A stretch of 61,854 bases of DNA from NCBI GenBank assembly GCA_001516045.1, contig LOEW01000064.1, positions 1-61,854 of the forward strand, given 5' to 3'. This DNA is from Desulfosporosinus sp. BRH_c37 (GTDB lineage: Bacteria; Bacillota; Desulfitobacteriia; Desulfitobacteriales; Desulfitobacteriaceae). The notes under the pieces are model-generated. The model was not told the DNA's origin. It worked only from the letters and a program-made list of their open reading frames with translations, and searched no databases. Positions 9,008 through 17,142 of this stretch are shown piece by piece. Positions within the stretch are counted from its first letter, which is position 1, and every line of letters begins with the position of its first letter. A program made the translations under genes and the position numbers.

Positions 9008-9642
9008 TGGATACAAATAAAGTTTGGGAATGGACGACGGAAGAATTTCTGACTGTTTCTGCCAGTTCCTCACCGACACCGGGTGGAGGTAGTGTTTCCG
9101 CTTATGTTGGAGCTTTGGCTGCTTCGATGACTTGTATGGTAGCTAATCTCACCATTGGTAAGGAAAAGTATAAAGAGGTAGAGCCCCAAGTGAAAGCGAT
9201 TTTATCTCAGGCCGAAATGGTACTTTCCCTCTTGAAAAGCGGATTAAGCCAGGATATCGCTGAATTCTCGAATTTCATGGCCGTATTACAAATGCCGAAA
9301 AGCACTGATGAGGAAAAAGCCGTGCGTACGGAGAAACTGCAAGAGGTTCTAGTCTCAGCTACGGATACTCCTCTGGGGATTTCTCAGAATTGTTTTAAGG
9401 TCTTACAATTAGCACAGGAACTTGCTCCAATTGGCAACAAAGGAGCGATTAGTGATGTTGGTGTCTCGGCATATTTGGCGGAAAGTGCGCTAAAATCTGC
9501 AATGCTAAGTGTTGACATTAACCTTCCCGGAATTAAAGATGGAGCGTACCAAGAGCGGGTTAGAGCTGAACGTGCACGTCTCTTCGAACAAGCAGCGATT
9601 ATTTGTGCAGATACAGTAGCCGTTGTCCAAAGCAGAATGTAA
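9007..9642 (+). CDS. fchA: Cyclodeaminase/cyclohydrolase family protein (FchA-like methenyl-THF cyclohydrolase)
   Basis: A 211-residue all-helical protein of the formiminotransferase-cyclodeaminase family. The N-terminal SSPTPGGGSVSAYVGALAASM loop and the later ANLTIGKEKYKEVE are characteristic. FchA converts methenyl-THF to formyl-THF or releases ammonia from formimino-THF. The direct overlap with folD favours a C1 role over histidine degradation, since no hut genes are near. Full family length. Confidence 0.85.
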   Translation: MDTNKVWEWTTEEFLTVSASSSPTPGGGSVSAYVGALAASMTCMVANLTIGKEKYKEVEPQVKAILSQAEMVLSLLKSGLSQDIAEFSNFMAVLQMPKSTDEEKAVRTEKLQEVLVSATDTPLGISQNCFKVLQLAQELAPIGNKGAISDVGVSAYLAESALKSAMLSVDINLPGIKDGAYQERVRAERARLFEQAAIICADTVAVVQSRM

Positions 9643-9706
9643 GTGCGGTGCGCGAGGTTCGATGCGCGATGCTCGAATTAGTAGCGGTTATATATAGGAT
9701 AAAGAA

Positions 9707-9746
9707 AAAAACCTAGGATGAAGTTTTTACTTCATCCTAGGTTTTT
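9707..9746. terminator. Perfect 18-bp bidirectional terminator hairpin
   Basis: The arms 9707-9724 and 9729-9746 are perfectly complementary (core CCTAGGATGAAGT / ACTTCATCCTAGG) around a TTTT loop, with an A-run before and a T-run after. It should end the nfnAB-folD-fchA transcript. Confidence 0.8.
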
Positions 9747-9903
9747 GCTGAACTTATCTAGGCGCAATAGCGTATGAGGTATGAGGATAGAGGTTCGAGC
9801 TTCATACCTCATACTTCGAACCTCGATAGTCCCGCTTCAGCATAGAATTAGATGTACGAGGCACTGAGTTTGATGTGCATTAAATTTTAGGATAATATGA
9901 AGT

Positions 9904-9940
9904 AAACTTAGGCTGAAGTTACACACTTCAGCTTAGGTTT
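9904..9940. terminator. Second, related terminator-like hairpin
   Basis: AAACTTAGGCTGAAGT (9904-9919) pairs with ACTTCAGCTTAGGTTT (9925-9940) with two wobble pairs and a five-base loop. It resembles the hairpin at 9707 in sequence and in its flanking words. Confidence 0.6.
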
Positions 9941-10031
9941 TAGTTGAACTAATTCAGGGGCTATATGTGCGACTATTGAAGTTCGAACCTCGAACTTCGT
10001 GCCTCGCACATCGATAATGAGGTGAAAGATT

Positions 10032-11240
10032 GTGCCTAAAATATGGACAGTATCTGAGCTTGTGAGCCAAATCGGTCAAGTACTGCAGGATAGTATAGAT
10101 TTACAAAACTGCTGGATTAGCGGTGAACTCTCGAATTTTAAAAACCACCTTGCCTCAGGACACTGGTATTTTACTATAAAAGATAAGTCGTCCAGTTTAA
10201 AAGGGGTTATGTTTAGAAGCCGATCCGAACGCGTGCGATTTATCCCGGCAGATGGGTTAAAGGTCTTGATTCGAGGAAATATCCGTATGTACGAGCGGGA
10301 GGGAACTATTCAATTCTACGCGGAAGAGATGGAGCCGAGCGGACTAGGTCAGCTCTATTTGGCATTTGAGCAACTTAAAAAGAAACTGGCTGAGGAAGGG
10401 TTATTTGATCCTTTAGCTAAAAAGGAGATCCCACGTTTCCCTCGACGGATTGGGATCGTGACAAGTCCGACGGGAGCTGCCATTCGGGATATAGTAAACA
10501 TTATGGAACGTCGACACCCAGGGATGTCATGGATCTTAGCGCCCTCTGCAGTCCAAGGGGAAGCCGCACCGCGGGAATTGGCTCAGGCAATCACTCGGCT
10601 CAATCGCCATGGAGCAGTAGATGTAATTATCATTGGCCGTGGAGGAGGTTCTTTGGAAGAGCTATGGGCCTTTAACACGGAAGTAGTTGCTCGTGCTATT
10701 GCTGCATCTGTCATACCGGTCATCTCAGCTGTGGGGCATGAAACAGATGTGACCATCTCGGATTACGTAGCAGATTTGAGAGCGCCAACCCCTTCAGCGG
10801 CGGCTGAACTTGCCGTACCTATTTTACAGGATTTGCAGTTTTATGTGGCTCAACTAAGTGTTCGGCTGCAAGGTGGAATGAGAATGCACATCGAGCGGAA
10901 GCGTCAGATCCTGGAAGGGATTGCTAACAAGGGGCCGCTCAAAGATCCTTTCTGGCGTATCGATCAGAGTCGTCAACGGATAGATACCTTGCAAATGCGC
11001 CTTCAGGAGTGCATGACTAGATTTCTAGCGGACAAAAATGGTATACTGAATTTATTGACTGCTAAATTGGATTTACTGAGTCCTTTGGCTATTCTAGGTC
11101 GAGGATACTCTTTGACTTACGATGCAGAAGGAACTCTTCTGCGCTCCGCGAGCCAAGTAGAGCTTCAGGAACAGATCCGGATTCGTTTAGGAGAAGGTAC
11201 TTTAAGTTGTCAAGTTTTAGAGAAGGAGATTGAATCATGA
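10032..11240 (+). CDS. xseA: Exodeoxyribonuclease VII large subunit
   Basis: A 402-residue XseA, the catalytic subunit of the single-strand exonuclease. It has an N-terminal OB-fold (VSELVSQIGQVLQD ... SNFKNHLASGHWYFTIKD), a central nuclease domain with RIGIVTSPTGAAIRDI, IIIGRGGGSLEELWAFN and SAVGHETDVTISDYVADLRAPTPSAAAE, and a C-terminal coiled-coil. The start is GTG 10032 behind GAGGTGAAAG. It overlaps xseB by four bases. Confidence 0.96.
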   Translation: MPKIWTVSELVSQIGQVLQDSIDLQNCWISGELSNFKNHLASGHWYFTIKDKSSSLKGVMFRSRSERVRFIPADGLKVLIRGNIRMYEREGTIQFYAEEMEPSGLGQLYLAFEQLKKKLAEEGLFDPLAKKEIPRFPRRIGIVTSPTGAAIRDIVNIMERRHPGMSWILAPSAVQGEAAPRELAQAITRLNRHGAVDVIIIGRGGGSLEELWAFNTEVVARAIAASVIPVISAVGHETDVTISDYVADLRAPTPSAAAELAVPILQDLQFYVAQLSVRLQGGMRMHIERKRQILEGIANKGPLKDPFWRIDQSRQRIDTLQMRLQECMTRFLADKNGILNLLTAKLDLLSPLAILGRGYSLTYDAEGTLLRSASQVELQEQIRIRLGEGTLSCQVLEKEIES

Positions 11241-11554
11241 GCAAAGAAAAGCGGACGGATGACCTCTTTGTTGAGCTTTCTGAGCTTGAAGAATTGCCAG
11301 TTACATTTGATGAGCAGGAAGAAGAAACCGTTTCACTGGAAACAAGTCTTCAACATTTGGAAGAGATAGTTAAAACACTGGAGCAAAAAGATCTTCCTTT
11401 AGAAAAGGCCTTAAGTTCCTTCAAGGAAGGTGTAGGTCTTGTTCAGTATTGTTCTAGCTTGCTGAATCAAGCGGAAAAGCAGATGGAAATACTACTTGAA
11501 GGTCCTGATGGACAGTTGCAGATAAAACCCGCAAGTTTTGAAATGGAAGGATGA
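11237..11554 (+). CDS. xseB: Exodeoxyribonuclease VII small subunit
   Basis: A protein of 105 residues; the XseB core is ETSLQHLEEIVKTLEQKDLPLEKALSSFKEGVGLVQYCSSLLNQAEKQ, a helical hairpin that binds the XseA coiled coil. About 30 extra acidic N-terminal residues (DDLFVELSELEELPVTFDEQEEE) exceed the usual 70-85 residue family length. Alternative shorter starts lack a good ribosome binding site, whereas ATG 11237 overlaps the xseA stop, so the extension is probably real. Confidence 0.9.
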   Translation: MSKEKRTDDLFVELSELEELPVTFDEQEEETVSLETSLQHLEEIVKTLEQKDLPLEKALSSFKEGVGLVQYCSSLLNQAEKQMEILLEGPDGQLQIKPASFEMEG

Positions 11555-11563
11555 ACGTCGAAC

Positions 11564-12430
11564 GTGTTCAAGGTAACCTTTCAACGATATCTCACCATGA
11601 TTGAACAATTCCTCGCCCAGTTGTCATGGGACAAGGATATCTTAAATCAGAGTATGCATTATTCCCTAATCGGAGGAGGGAAACGTATTCGGCCAGTTTT
11701 GGCACTAGCTTCCGCAGAATCCGTGGGTGGAGACCCTGAAACAATTCTGCCTGTTGCGATTTCGCTGGAGCTAATTCATACATATTCTTTAATACATGAT
11801 GATTTGCCAGCTATGGATAATGACGACTATCGAAGGGGAAGATTATCAAATCATAAGGTATTTGGAGAGGCTAACGCAATTTTGGCTGGGGATGCGTTAT
11901 TGACTTATGCCTTCGAACTACTTGCCGACCCAGGAGTTGGCCAGCCTGAGAGACAGCTTCGTATTATTCGAGAAGTTGCAGTAGCTGTCGGAAAAGATGG
12001 TATGGTTGGAGGACAGGTTGCGGATGTAGCCGGTGAAGGACAAATGCTGACATTGGGCGAAATAGAAAAGATTCATAAGGGGAAAACAGGTGCCTTGTTG
12101 ACTGCTTCTGCACGACTCGGAGGAATTTTAGCGGGAGGAACGGAACAGCAGGTTAGGGCACTGACCGATTATGCTCAAGCGTTGGGATTGGCATTTCAAA
12201 TAAAAGACGATATTTTGGATGTAGTAGGGAACAGTGAAATACTCGGTAAGCCAGCAGGGAGTGACTTTCGTCAGGGTAAATCGACTTACGTTTCTTTGCT
12301 TGGACTCGAAGGCGCTGAGTATCAATTACACGCCCAAATTCAAAAAGCACAAGCTGCTTTGAAACCGTTAGATGAAGGCGCAATCTTTCTAAGTGAGCTA
12401 GCATACTATATTGAACAACGCCAGCATTGA
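11564..12430 (+). CDS. ispA: Geranylgeranyl/farnesyl diphosphate synthase
   Basis: A 288-residue trans-prenyltransferase that condenses isopentenyl diphosphate with allylic diphosphates. The first Asp-rich motif is DDLPAMDNDD with the following RRGRLSNHK; the second is FQIKDDILDVVG; GGGKRIRP is the substrate-binding loop. The start is GTG 11564, ten bases after xseB. It sits in the conserved xseAB-ispA-dxs isoprenoid cluster and is followed by a phosphatase-like membrane gene. Confidence 0.94.
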   Translation: MFKVTFQRYLTMIEQFLAQLSWDKDILNQSMHYSLIGGGKRIRPVLALASAESVGGDPETILPVAISLELIHTYSLIHDDLPAMDNDDYRRGRLSNHKVFGEANAILAGDALLTYAFELLADPGVGQPERQLRIIREVAVAVGKDGMVGGQVADVAGEGQMLTLGEIEKIHKGKTGALLTASARLGGILAGGTEQQVRALTDYAQALGLAFQIKDDILDVVGNSEILGKPAGSDFRQGKSTYVSLLGLEGAEYQLHAQIQKAQAALKPLDEGAIFLSELAYYIEQRQH

Positions 12431-12444
12431 AAGAGGTCGTTATC

Positions 12445-12885
12445 ATGTCCATTATCCCTGGAATATTTTCCAATACAATTCTAGTTTCAGCTGTGACAGC
12501 TTGGGCTATAGCCCAAATACTTAAAGTCTCTGTGAGTGTGATATTGTTAAGGAAACTTGATTTCCAACTCATTTTTAGCTCAGGCGGTTTCCCAAGTTCC
12601 CACTCTGCAACAGTGAGTACTTTGGCTTTAGGAATTGGGAAATATTATGGCTGGGATTCCCCTATTTTTGCCGTATCCGCAGTTTTTGGGATGATTGTGT
12701 TGTATGACGCGACAGGCGTACGGCGAGCCGCTGGGAAACAGGCGGAAGTCCTCAATCAGTTAATTGAACGGTTGTATCCGATCCTTAATTTTGATCAAGA
12801 TCAATTGAAAGAACTAATTGGACATACCCCATTAGAAGTTTTTGGGGGCGTGATCGTAGGGATCATTGTAGGGCTTCTCATATAA
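12445..12885 (+). CDS. Divergent PAP2-family (DUF212) membrane protein
   Basis: A 146-residue membrane protein (DUF212, YuiD-like). ATG 12445 is preferred because AAGAGG (12431-12436) precedes it; a TTG at 12427 overlaps the ispA stop. The divergent phosphatase motifs GGFPSSHSATVSTLALGIG and YDATGVRRAAGKQAEVLNQL are seen, with four or so hydrophobic segments. Family function is not firmly established; acid-phosphatase-like action on a lipid phosphate is inferred from the fold and the isoprenoid neighbourhood. Confidence 0.85.
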   Translation: MSIIPGIFSNTILVSAVTAWAIAQILKVSVSVILLRKLDFQLIFSSGGFPSSHSATVSTLALGIGKYYGWDSPIFAVSAVFGMIVLYDATGVRRAAGKQAEVLNQLIERLYPILNFDQDQLKELIGHTPLEVFGGVIVGIIVGLLI

Positions 12886-12975
12886 AGCGAAGCGAGAGGC
12901 TCGAAGCTCGAAACGCGGAAGTATTAAGCACGATGATCGAACTTCGCGTCTCGAACCTCGTGCATCGCAAAGAAC
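12886..12975. repeat. TTCGAA-word inverted-arm repeat (copy before dxs)
   Basis: The left arm is GCGAGAGGCTCGAAGCTCGA (from about 12891); the right arm is TCGAACTTCGCGTCTCGAAC followed by CTCGTGCATCGC (to about 12969). The arms are imperfect inverted copies. The dxs ribosome binding region AAGGGGGCAAAG starts just after. Confidence 0.75.
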
Positions 12976-12991
12976 AAGGGGGCAAAGCAGG

Positions 12992-14878
12992 ATGGGGCTG
13001 CTCGAAAGTATTCATGCACCGAAGGACTTGCACACATTAGATTGGAATGAACTTGAGGAACTAGCGCAAGAGATTCGGCAAGAAATGATTGACGTGGTCT
13101 CCCGAAATGGTGGTCATCTGGCGCCGAACCTCGGGGTCGTGGAACTTACCTTGGCATTACACAGGACATTTGATAGCCCTTGCGACAAGATTATCTGGGA
13201 TGTCGGTCATCAGACTTATGTACATAAGCTCTTAACCGGTCGAGTGGATCAATTTAAAACAATTCGTCAATATCACGGCCTGTCTGGCTTTCCTAAGCGG
13301 GAAGAAAGCGCCTGTGATTGTTTTGAAACTGGCCATTCTAGTACGTCCATCTCCGCAGCAGTTGGATTTGCCAAAGCTCGTGATGTCCTGGGAGAGTGCC
13401 ATAATGTTGTGGCGGTGATCGGAGATGGGGCAATGACGGGTGGCATGGCCTATGAGGCGTTAAACCATGCCGGACATACTAAAACAAATATGATTGTGGT
13501 ACTAAATGATAACGAAATGTCAATTTCTCCAAATGTGGGGGCCATGTCATCCTACCTTAATCGATTGAGATCTGATCCGCGGTATGATAAGAGAAAAGAG
13601 GATATTGATTACCTGTTAAAACGAATTCCGGTTATTGGAACAAAAGTTGCTAAAGCGGTTGCCAAAGCCAAAGATAGTTTAAAGTATCTTCTCGTTCCGG
13701 GATTAATTTTTGAGGAACTGGGTTTCACGTATCTGGGACCGATTGATGGACATGATCAAGTCTTGGTTGAACAGCTTTTAGACCAGGCTAAAAATAAAAA
13801 GGGGCCAGTACTTGTCCATGTCGTGACGCGTAAGGGGAAAGGGTACAAACCCGCAGAGGAAAACCCAGATATTTTTCATGGAGTTGGACCGTTTGATCCG
13901 GAAACAGGAAAAATTATCAAGAAATCAGCTCCACCTACCTATACGGCGGTTTTTGGCGAAACTCTTTGTTCGCTCGCCAAGGAAGACCCTAAGATCGTTG
14001 CAATCAGTGCAGCTATGCCAGGTGGGACGGGACTTAACATATTTGCGAGTCAATTTCCCGATCGTTTTTATGATGTTGGAATTGCAGAACAACATGCCGT
14101 AACCTTTGCTGCCGGGTTGGCGTTTGGTGGCCTTAAACCTGTCGTTGCCATCTACTCAACTTTTTATCAGCGGGCCTATGACCAAGTCCTGCACGACATT
14201 TGTTTACAGCAGGCCAATGTTGTCTTAGCGATAGACCGTGCTGGAGTGGTTGGGGATGACGGACCTACGCATCATGGAGTCTTTGACATTTCGATCTTCA
14301 GGATTATTCCTAATCTGGTCTTTATGGCTCCCAAGGATGAAGACGAATTGCGACATATGCTCTATACGGCGTTACAGCATTGCGGACCAGTGGCATTACG
14401 TTATCCAAGATCCGTAGGTCAAGGCGTGACTATGGATAAGCCGTTAAAGGAAATCCCAATCGGTAAAGCAGAAGTTTTACGCGAAGGTAGGGATGTGACC
14501 TTGATTGGGATTGGGCCTATGGTTACAACCTGTCAACTGGCGGCTCAGGAATTACGTCATCGAGGTGTGGAGGCAGCGGTAATTAACTTGCGTTATATTA
14601 ACCCACTCGATCGCCTACTTCTCTCACGTTATGCTCGTCTAACCAAAAAGATAATCACGATCGAAGACCATACCCTTAAGGGCGGTATGGGAAGCGCCAT
14701 TTTAGAACTTCTGGAAGAGGAAGGAATTGATGGAGTTGAAATAGAACGGATTGGGTATGATGGCTTCGTAGATCAGGGATCAATTTCCCAACTTCATACC
14801 GTACATGGCTTATCAGTTAAGGGAATCGTACAAGCTGCAGAACGCTTGGGATTGTTTCGTCGTGTCGCAGGGTCCTAG
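12992..14878 (+). CDS. dxs: 1-deoxy-D-xylulose-5-phosphate synthase
   Basis: A 628-residue thiamine-diphosphate enzyme, first step of the MEP isoprenoid pathway. The motifs are DVGHQTYVHKLLTGR, the ThDP/Mg site GDGAMTGGMAYEALNHAG with downstream NDNEMSISPNVGA, and the transketolase-like DRAGVVGDDGPTHHGVFD. Full length. Starts at ATG 12992. It is followed by tlyA, with GTG 14922 only 43 bases beyond its stop. Confidence 0.97.
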   Translation: MGLLESIHAPKDLHTLDWNELEELAQEIRQEMIDVVSRNGGHLAPNLGVVELTLALHRTFDSPCDKIIWDVGHQTYVHKLLTGRVDQFKTIRQYHGLSGFPKREESACDCFETGHSSTSISAAVGFAKARDVLGECHNVVAVIGDGAMTGGMAYEALNHAGHTKTNMIVVLNDNEMSISPNVGAMSSYLNRLRSDPRYDKRKEDIDYLLKRIPVIGTKVAKAVAKAKDSLKYLLVPGLIFEELGFTYLGPIDGHDQVLVEQLLDQAKNKKGPVLVHVVTRKGKGYKPAEENPDIFHGVGPFDPETGKIIKKSAPPTYTAVFGETLCSLAKEDPKIVAISAAMPGGTGLNIFASQFPDRFYDVGIAEQHAVTFAAGLAFGGLKPVVAIYSTFYQRAYDQVLHDICLQQANVVLAIDRAGVVGDDGPTHHGVFDISIFRIIPNLVFMAPKDEDELRHMLYTALQHCGPVALRYPRSVGQGVTMDKPLKEIPIGKAEVLREGRDVTLIGIGPMVTTCQLAAQELRHRGVEAAVINLRYINPLDRLLLSRYARLTKKIITIEDHTLKGGMGSAILELLEEEGIDGVEIERIGYDGFVDQGSISQLHTVHGLSVKGIVQAAERLGLFRRVAGS

Positions 14879-14921
14879 TAGGGTCTGCTCATGGGTGAAA
14901 AGAAGGGGCGGAAGGGATATT

Positions 14922-15731
14922 GTGGCTAAAGGGAAGGCACGCATTGATGTTTTAATGGTTAAAAACGGGTTAGCAACTAGTCGCGAAAAGGCCAAGGCAA
15001 CGGTCATGGCGGGGATTGTGTTTGTCCGTGGGCAACGTGTGGATAAGCCCGGCACGGAATTACCAGAAGACGTTATGATCGAACTGAGAGGGGAATCCCT
15101 GCCGTTTGTTTCTCGAGGCGGATTAAAACTAGCCAAAGCGGTAGAGGCTTTTTCGCTCTCCTTTAAGGATAAAGTGGTTGCAGATATAGGGTCTTCGACT
15201 GGCGGCTTTACGGATTGCGTCTTACAAAACGGTGCGAAACGAGTGTATGCTGTGGATGTCGGATATGGACAGTTGGATTGGAAGCTCCGTACGGATACCC
15301 GTGTTGTCTCTATGGAACGGGTGAATGCTCGCTATTTAAATAAAGATTCTCTTCCTGAGCAGATGGACTGGATTGTTTCAGATGTTGCCTTTATCTCAAT
15401 TACGAAGATATTTTCAGCCATGCTTGCCATTCTTAAAGAAGACGGGCAGGTGTTGTCTTTAATTAAGCCTCAATTCGAAGCCGGACGTGAACATGTGGGA
15501 AAAAAAGGTGTCGTCAAAGATATAGTAGTTCATAAGCAAGTTTTGGAATCTGTCCTTAACCAAGCAGAAAATGTTGGCTTTCAGGTTTTTGGTTTGGATT
15601 ATTCGCCGATTCGTGGCCCAGAAGGAAATATAGAATACCTTGCTTGGCTGGGGTTACAAAAGGGGACAAGAATAGAATGGCATTTAGAGCTTGAACGCGT
15701 GGTTCAAAATGCCCAGAAAGAGACGGATTAA
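14922..15731 (+). CDS. tlyA: TlyA family rRNA (cytidine-2'-O)-methyltransferase / hemolysin-like
   Basis: A 269-residue protein from GTG 14922, chosen from GGAAGGG just upstream; the open frame extends further up but inside dxs. An N-terminal S4 RNA-binding domain (ARIDVLMVKNGLATSREKAKATVMAG) precedes an FtsJ-type SAM-dependent methyltransferase (VADIGSSTGGFTDCVLQNGAKRVYAVDVGYGQLDWKLR). TlyA homologues 2'-O-methylate rRNA cytidines. In Firmicutes the gene (yqxC) sits between dxs and nadK or argR, as here. Confidence 0.93.
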   Translation: MAKGKARIDVLMVKNGLATSREKAKATVMAGIVFVRGQRVDKPGTELPEDVMIELRGESLPFVSRGGLKLAKAVEAFSLSFKDKVVADIGSSTGGFTDCVLQNGAKRVYAVDVGYGQLDWKLRTDTRVVSMERVNARYLNKDSLPEQMDWIVSDVAFISITKIFSAMLAILKEDGQVLSLIKPQFEAGREHVGKKGVVKDIVVHKQVLESVLNQAENVGFQVFGLDYSPIRGPEGNIEYLAWLGLQKGTRIEWHLELERVVQNAQKETD

Positions 15732-15734
15732 CGA

Positions 15735-16553
15735 ATGGAAAGAGTCGTTGGTTTATGGCTCAACATGAGTAAACCGGAAGCACAGACTTTTAGCCTACAA
15801 ATTAGACCTTGGTTTGAATCCCGCGGCTGGGATGTTTTAACAGAATGGAAAGAGATAATAGAACACAGAGCCCAATTTCTTATTTCATTAGGTGGTGATG
15901 GAACGCTTCTTCAAGCAGCTCGAGAAGGAGCATCATTTGGGATTCCGGTATTAGGGGTAAATCTTGGTCGGTTAGGCTTTTTATGTGAAATTGAGCGAGA
16001 AGACTTATTTAACGCTTTAGAAAAGGTTTTGAGTCAGGACTATAAAATTGAACAACGTTTGATGTTGAGTGCTGTTGTTATTCGGGCTGGTGCAGTCGAT
16101 CAAACTCATATCGTTTTAAATGATGTTGTGTTTTCTAGAGAGAGCACAGACTCAGTAATTACTCTTCAAGCGAATCTATCGGGGGAACCCACCATAAGTT
16201 ATCCTGCCGACGGGTTGATAGTTGCGACTCCAACTGGTTCTACTGCCTATGCGCTTTCAGCTGGGGGACCAATCATCAGTCCAAATGTTCAAGCAATTTT
16301 ACTAACGCCTTTGGCAGCACATTCCTTGTCTGCACGCCCTGTGGTTGTCTCGGATTTGGAAGAAATTGAAATTATTCTAGCAAGTGGTAAGCAATGCATG
16401 GTGACCTTCGATGGACGGCATAGTGTCAGGATTTGCTCAGAAGAAACAGTTATTATTAAAACTGCTAAGGTAAAGGCTCAACTTATTCGGTTAGGAAGTC
16501 GAAGTTTCCCCCAAGTGGTGCGAGAGAAGTTAAAGGATCGTTGGCACGAGTAA
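15735..16553 (+). CDS. nadK: NAD kinase
   Basis: A 272-residue NAD+ kinase making NADP+. It shows ISLGGDGTLLQAAR, LGVNLGRLGFLCEIE, LNDVVFSR (usually NEVVI) and the C-terminal ATPTGSTAYALSAGGPII. ATG 15735 lies three bases after the tlyA stop. It belongs to the dxs-tlyA-nadK-argR-recN run. Confidence 0.95.
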   Translation: MERVVGLWLNMSKPEAQTFSLQIRPWFESRGWDVLTEWKEIIEHRAQFLISLGGDGTLLQAAREGASFGIPVLGVNLGRLGFLCEIEREDLFNALEKVLSQDYKIEQRLMLSAVVIRAGAVDQTHIVLNDVVFSRESTDSVITLQANLSGEPTISYPADGLIVATPTGSTAYALSAGGPIISPNVQAILLTPLAAHSLSARPVVVSDLEEIEIILASGKQCMVTFDGRHSVRICSEETVIIKTAKVKAQLIRLGSRSFPQVVREKLKDRWHE

Positions 16554-16672
16554 AATCGAGATTTGAGATTCGAGATTCGAGGCAAGAAAGGTTATGCGCA
16601 AGGTGTGACTTAGGGGCGTGTATGTGCTATACGCGAGCTTCGAACTTCGAACCCCGAACTTCGAGAAGGAGG
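16552..16672. repeat. TTCGAA-word inverted-arm repeat (copy before argR)
   Basis: The left arm begins at the nadK stop (ATCGAGATTTGAGATTCGAG and on to about 16585). The right arm is GAGCTTCGAACTTCGAACCC and CGAACTTCGAG (about 16640-16668) and runs into the argR ribosome binding site AAGGAGGG. Confidence 0.75.
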
Positions 16673-16679
16673 GTAGTGT

Positions 16680-17132
16680 ATGAAAGCTCGACGTCAGATG
16701 AAAGTTCAGGAAATTATCACCAAAGAGATCATTCGCACTCAGGAAGATCTGGCAGATAAATTACACCAGTCCGGCTTTGATGTCACGCAGGCAACGGTCT
16801 CCCGGGATATTAAGGAAATGGGTCTAATTAAAGTCCCTAGCGCAGATGACGATTACCGCTATGCTGTTCCTAATGAAGTACATCCGACCAATCTGCAAGA
16901 TCGCCTTAAGCGTGTGCTTCGTGAAACCGTAGTTTCCATTAATGACACAGAAAGCTTAGTCGTTATTAGAACGATTCCCGGAAATGCCCATGCCTTAGCG
17001 GCAGTCCTGGATAATAGCAATTGGGAAGAGGTCATTGGCACTGTAGCTGGGGATGACACGATTCTTTTAGTCATCAAGCCAAAAGAAGCAGTTTCGGGGG
17101 TCTTAGAGCGGATTACCACCTTGCTTGGATAG
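16680..17132 (+). CDS. argR: Arginine repressor ArgR/AhrC
   Basis: A 150-residue winged-helix regulator. The N-terminal domain shows ITKEIIRTQEDLADKL and the recognition region VTQATVSRDIKEMGLIK. The C-terminal hexamerisation and arginine-binding domain ends IGTVAGDDTILLVIKP. Full length. Its position before recN is conserved across spore formers (ahrC-recN). Start ATG 16680 follows GAAGGAGGG. Confidence 0.96.
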   Translation: MKARRQMKVQEIITKEIIRTQEDLADKLHQSGFDVTQATVSRDIKEMGLIKVPSADDDYRYAVPNEVHPTNLQDRLKRVLRETVVSINDTESLVVIRTIPGNAHALAAVLDNSNWEEVIGTVAGDDTILLVIKPKEAVSGVLERITTLLG

Positions 17133-17142
17133 GAGGGGCATT

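Larger units (their letters stand above)
9641..10018. repeat. Two tandem composite repeats: TTCGAA-word arms enclosing long hairpins
   Basis: The 389-bp gap before xseA has no gene. GAGGTTCGA/TTCGAACCTCG-type arms lie at about 9641-9687, 9776-9827 and 9975-10016. Two related hairpins are inserted between them (9707-9746 and 9904-9940). Both units share words after the hairpin (GTTGAACT or GCTGAACT followed by an ATTCAGG/ATCTAGG-like word), so the unit appears duplicated and diverged. The last arm ends at the xseA ribosome binding site. Confidence 0.7.

Noticed and set aside
3226..16672. TTCGAA-word repeats as a dispersed CRISPR array
   Set aside because: Units differ in length and order, are arranged as inverted arms, and there are no equal-length unique spacers or cas genes.
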